From contig CM053267.1 of the NCBI GenBank assembly GCA_028583415.1, forward strand, positions 40,777,834 to 40,841,833: DNA of 64,000 bases, written 5' to 3'. Source of the stretch: Protea cynaroides. Taxonomy: Eukaryota; Streptophyta; Magnoliopsida; Proteales; Proteaceae. The notes beneath the pieces were generated by a model. It was given only the letters and a program-made list of their open reading frames with translations, was not told where the DNA came from and searched no databases. A program made the translations under genes and the position numbers. This document shows positions 61,173 through 64,000 of this stretch, piece after piece (the first letter of the stretch is position 1; every line of letters begins with the position of its first letter).

Positions 61173-64000
61173 CTGTAATGCAATTCAACAAGAAATTAAA
61201 CAGCTGTACTTCTGAGTTTTGATTATTAATTTAAAAGTAAAAGACTCCCGTGTATGTCAGTTTGGGGGGGATTCATAGAAAAACATTGTGGGGTTGACTG
61301 GACGGTTGGAGAGGATCTTTTTTCGAGGATAAACCATCCTAATGAAGTCCAATTAAATGAGGTTGGCTATATGGAACCTAATTCTCTAATCAGTTCTACT
61401 CGAAACAAAACAAGATTCCAGTCCTAAGCTATTCATGTTTGATACAGGAGAATGTGTCTCCCCGAATCAAGTTTCGACAACACGTGTACACTAGGGCACA
61501 AGCCCTCGAGGGAAGACTCTCGTAGTCATGGCCAACCTCTGAGAAGAGGCCTAGCTCAAACCGCCATTGTGAGAGCTTCGGAGCCTCGCCATCATCAGAG
61601 CCTCGGAGTTTCGCTATTGTGAGGGCCTCGACGCCTCTCCAGAAACAAGTCCCATTGCACAAGTTCACGTGCATTGTGCCAGCTGGATGGTAATGTATGA
61701 TGGGGGGCTCCACTTTGAGAGACTTGAATACAAAGAGCAAGATTTCCCAGATATCCGCCATGAAGTAATCAACGGAATCCTGAAGTAGAGATCCCACTAT
61801 CCGATGACTCAGCATAAGATCACTTGATCTCCAAGACAACGGGCGTAAGTCACGCTCCAGGGGAGGACATTCCGCCACAACAGAAGGCATGTCCAGCTCC
61901 CCTATTCAGGTTACTCCCAACCTACAAATGGACAAAACATGCCCAGGTAAATACGTAGACAATTTTTAGCTTTCAAACTTAGAGTAAGTTAGCTACCCGA
62001 ATTCCTTTAATACAAAGGGGCAGTTCTCTTAATTACCTGTCCCATACTGCTTGTCCATCAAACTAACTTAGGCATCGGAGTGGCTAAAGGGTGTCTCCAC
62101 CCGATCATCACTGCGATATCGTTTCTTACTTTACGAGAAATTTGATCGAACTAAGGACCAATCCAGTTTGAGGCGACAACAATGTCTTTCTGTACCACTT
62201 ATTCTACAATCATTTTAGGCCTATCTCTAGCTGTTTTTAGCTCAATTTTGAAATAAATCGCTTTTTCTTAGTAAAGCATTCAATGGCGACAGTTTCTCAC
62301 AACATATCATAAGTAAGGAAAAGTCACTCAGTCTCATGGATTTGTTATAATTTGTTCATTTTTTATTTTATCTTTTTAACGAGAGACTAAACAGTATAAA
62401 TTATAAAATACCTCTTTACTGTTGGCGGCTAGATAGTAGTTTCCTTGGCTAAAAATGGTTGGATCGGCACTCCCACCAATAGCATACATTTGCCACTGAT
62501 CATATCTGTTGTTCACTATATGGGCATATCCAAACCTAACCCTGCAATGTAAATCACATGATCAACATAAAAAAAAAGTTCAATGTGCAGGTATCAAGGT
62601 TATACAGAACCAATGGTAGACTAGTACATGAACGATCTGTAATAAAATAATTTTAAAATAGGGATCCGGGTTTGGATCCAAATTGGCCACTCCCAAAACC
62701 GATATGAATCGGTGGATCCCTTAAACCATGGTAGGTATAGCAGCAACAGATAACCATCCCTTACCTTGGCATCCTGTGGTTACAACCTGGGCCAAAAAAG
62801 TTGTAGGCCACTGTAACTTTCATGATCTTGTCAGCGGTATAACCGTCATTGTGTCCCAACAGCATCACCTATAAGTTAAATTAAACTAAACACATTTAGA
62901 AACATGTTATCTTATCTAGGGCTAATCTTATCAAGGGCTATATAAATGCTCAACAATCTCATACAGGAAGTAGGAAGCTGGACCGTCCGGATTTTTTACA
63001 GTTCGTAGCCCGGGAAGGAGGGTTTATGCTACATGGCCAAGAATGGAAAGAGTTTTCGTTCCATGGCTAAGAATGAAAGGGGTTAATTCTACAAAAGTCG
63101 GATAGTGTATGGATGCTTGGCACTCTGAAGCTTAGGCTTTTGGGTTGAGTACTGTTAAATGGTATCAAACTAGGTAATCTGTGCACCGACCATGTGAGGC
63201 CAGATTTTCGAGAGGTTTTTTTTTTAAGACAGATAAGCCCCAAGGAAAAAGAGAGTTGAACTCATGATCTCTCTGAGGTCTAGATCTTTACCAACAAAGC
63301 TACACTAGTTGGGGTCTGAAGCTGGCAGAGTTGTGGCAACTATTAGAAATAGTCCTACATTGCTTAATGAGATTGGAACCTTGGGAGAGTCCCTCCACTT
63401 ACTAGTTCGAACTTTTAATTGGAAACTTAAGATGGTATCAGAGCTCCATGTTCCCTCTCACAGTAACCCAATAAAACGGGCCAGTTACCAAAAGAGGAAC
63501 GCCAGTTGCCCAAAAGAGGGACCACACAATCACCCAAAAAGAGGTACATGTCAACCAACCAGTCACCTAGAGGAGACATATATTTACCACATATACTACC
63601 ACATATACACACCCAATGATGGAGTTACATGTGAGGGGAAGTATTGATAATAATTCTACATTGCTAATGAGATTGGATCCTTGGGTCCTTATATATGGAG
63701 AATCCCTCCACTTACTTGTTTGAACTTTTGAATTGAAAACTTAACGTAGGTCCATGCATGATGGGAAGAAAGGGACTTAGTCCCACATTGGTCATCAGGT
63801 CGTGTGGGAAACACTATCATGATTGAATGAAATATGGGATTGGGAGGGGGGAGGGGGAAATATTACTTCGTCTTGTTGGGTGAAATAGCAGTTGGAGACA
63901 GTAATGGCTGTTGAAGCATGAATTATATCAATGTGGGTATCTGCAGATTGAGCGAAGGAACAGTGATCAATCCAGACATTCGAAGATGCAAACACTTGAA
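60954..64000 (-). CDS. Pectate lyase (PL1) copy 3, exons 1 (partial) to 4, 5' end outside window
   Basis: Exons are >64000-63867, 62868-62765, 62541-62412 and 61172-60954, with the same phases as copy 1. The visible part encodes FASSNVWIDHC, an acidic pair in ADTHID (same D-to-D spacing as the DGLID of other lyases), VMLLGHND, HRMPR, VRFGYAHIVNN, YAIGGSADPTIFSQGNYY, VTKR and FLNGAYFVQSG, ending GPLNCNRGKLC and stop. No frame break is present in the visible exons. The loop GL to TH change in the calcium-binding motif is unusual. Secretion and pectin cleavage are inferred from the family; the signal peptide lies outside the window. Exon 3 is nine bases shorter than in copy 1, a clean three-codon difference. 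Confidence 0.88.
61437..62185 (+). mobile_element. Possible LTR fragment in pectate lyase copy 3 intron
   Basis: Sequence such as ctaacttaggcatcggag (62063-62080) is a recurrent feature of plant Ty3/gypsy LTRs. A 153-codon open frame on the minus strand (61429-61890) has no recognisable domain and is probably fortuitous. Borders and target duplication could not be set. Confidence 0.4.
62412..62541 (-). CDS. Pectate lyase copy 3, exon 3
   Basis: 130 nt; ttgcag acceptor, gtattt donor. It ends LAANSKE, where copy 1 has three more residues. Confidence 0.9.
62765..62868 (-). CDS. Pectate lyase copy 3, exon 2
   Basis: 104 nt, the same length as copy 1; VMLLGHNDGYTADKI to HRMPR with a split arginine codon. 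Confidence 0.9.
63216..63312 (-). mobile_element. tRNA-derived SINE fragment with poly(A)
   Basis: On the minus strand: an A box-like tagctttgttggtaaag, a B box-like gagttcaactc, and an A tail (T run 63216-63224 on the plus strand). Short, about 97 bp; lies in intron 1 of pectate lyase copy 3. Confidence 0.55.
63341..63746 (+). mobile_element. TRIM element, about 406 bp
   Basis: Direct repeats 63341-63432 and 63642-63746 share tcctacattgcttaatgaga-type starts, ctccacttact and gaacttttaa. The primer site tggtatcagagc at 63433-63444 follows the first, and the purine tract gaggggaag precedes the second. No coding. It is the same LTR family as the solo LTR at 49037-49142. A flanking duplication is no longer visible. 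Confidence 0.75.
63867..64000 (-). CDS. Pectate lyase copy 3, exon 1 (3' part)
   Basis: VFASSNVWIDHC to YFTQQDE, then a gtaata donor in phase 0. The exon continues to the right of the window. Confidence 0.88.

Noticed and set aside
61429..61890. 153-codon minus-strand open frame
   Set aside because: It is within an intron of pectate lyase copy 3 and a probable LTR fragment; no recognised domain.
1..64000. CRISPR arrays, tRNA or rRNA genes, operons
   Set aside because: No regularly spaced short repeats, no complete cloverleaf and no rRNA segments were seen; tRNA-like boxes belong to SINE fragments.

Overview
The window is nuclear DNA of a flowering plant. It has split genes with GT-AG introns, a plant-type pectate lyase family, two Ty1/copia elements primed by the usual initiator-tRNA-Met site, RTE and L1 LINE remnants, tRNA-derived SINEs, TRIMs and Mutator-type MITEs with 9-bp target duplications. 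The species cannot be named from the sequence alone. Codon-bearing DNA is a small share of the window; most of it is transposon debris in long introns.

Left part (1-38116, minus strand): one gene fills the first 38 kb. It is a homologue of VPS35L (C16orf62 family), the scaffold subunit of the endosomal retriever complex. I could place exons 1-14, 619 codons in an uninterrupted frame; the C-terminal exons lie left of the window. Its introns hold a non-autonomous LTR element (intron 13), an L1 tail (intron 11), a 210-bp tandem duplication (intron 10), SINE pieces and tandem LTR remnants (intron 8), a 4.97-kb copia element inserted in an RTE LINE (intron 6), a TRIM (intron 4), and a truncated copia, a LINE tail and a 4.07-kb copia (intron 2). 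Intron 4 appears to be of the GC-AG class.

Middle (38117-44292): the VPS35L upstream region is followed by three copies of one 243-bp palindromic Mutator-type MITE, then by a 1.6-kb element with about 90-bp inverted repeats and a perfect 9-bp target duplication. That element contains a minus-strand armadillo-like coding fragment, the signature of a Pack-MULE.

Right part (44293-64000): a pectate lyase (PL1) tandem cluster on the minus strand. Copy 1 (44293-46895) is complete, four exons, 391 residues. Copy 2 (48855-49289) is a relic of exons 2-3 with frameshifts, cut off by foreign DNA that carries a coiled-coil reading frame with its own intron. Copy 3 (60954 to beyond 64000) has intact exons 4, 3, 2 and part of exon 1. 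Between copies 2 and 3 lie a broken group-I-type bZIP gene on the plus strand and, within its long intron, a candidate 4.36-kb solo LTR with a 5-bp target duplication.

Functionally, only VPS35L (endosomal recycling) and the two pectate lyases (cell-wall pectin cleavage) look like working host genes. They are not an operon or a pathway. I did not find a new enzymatic or defence system; the most unusual items are the gene-capturing MULE, the palindromic MITE trio, the very large solo LTR and the heavily loaded but intact VPS35L gene.
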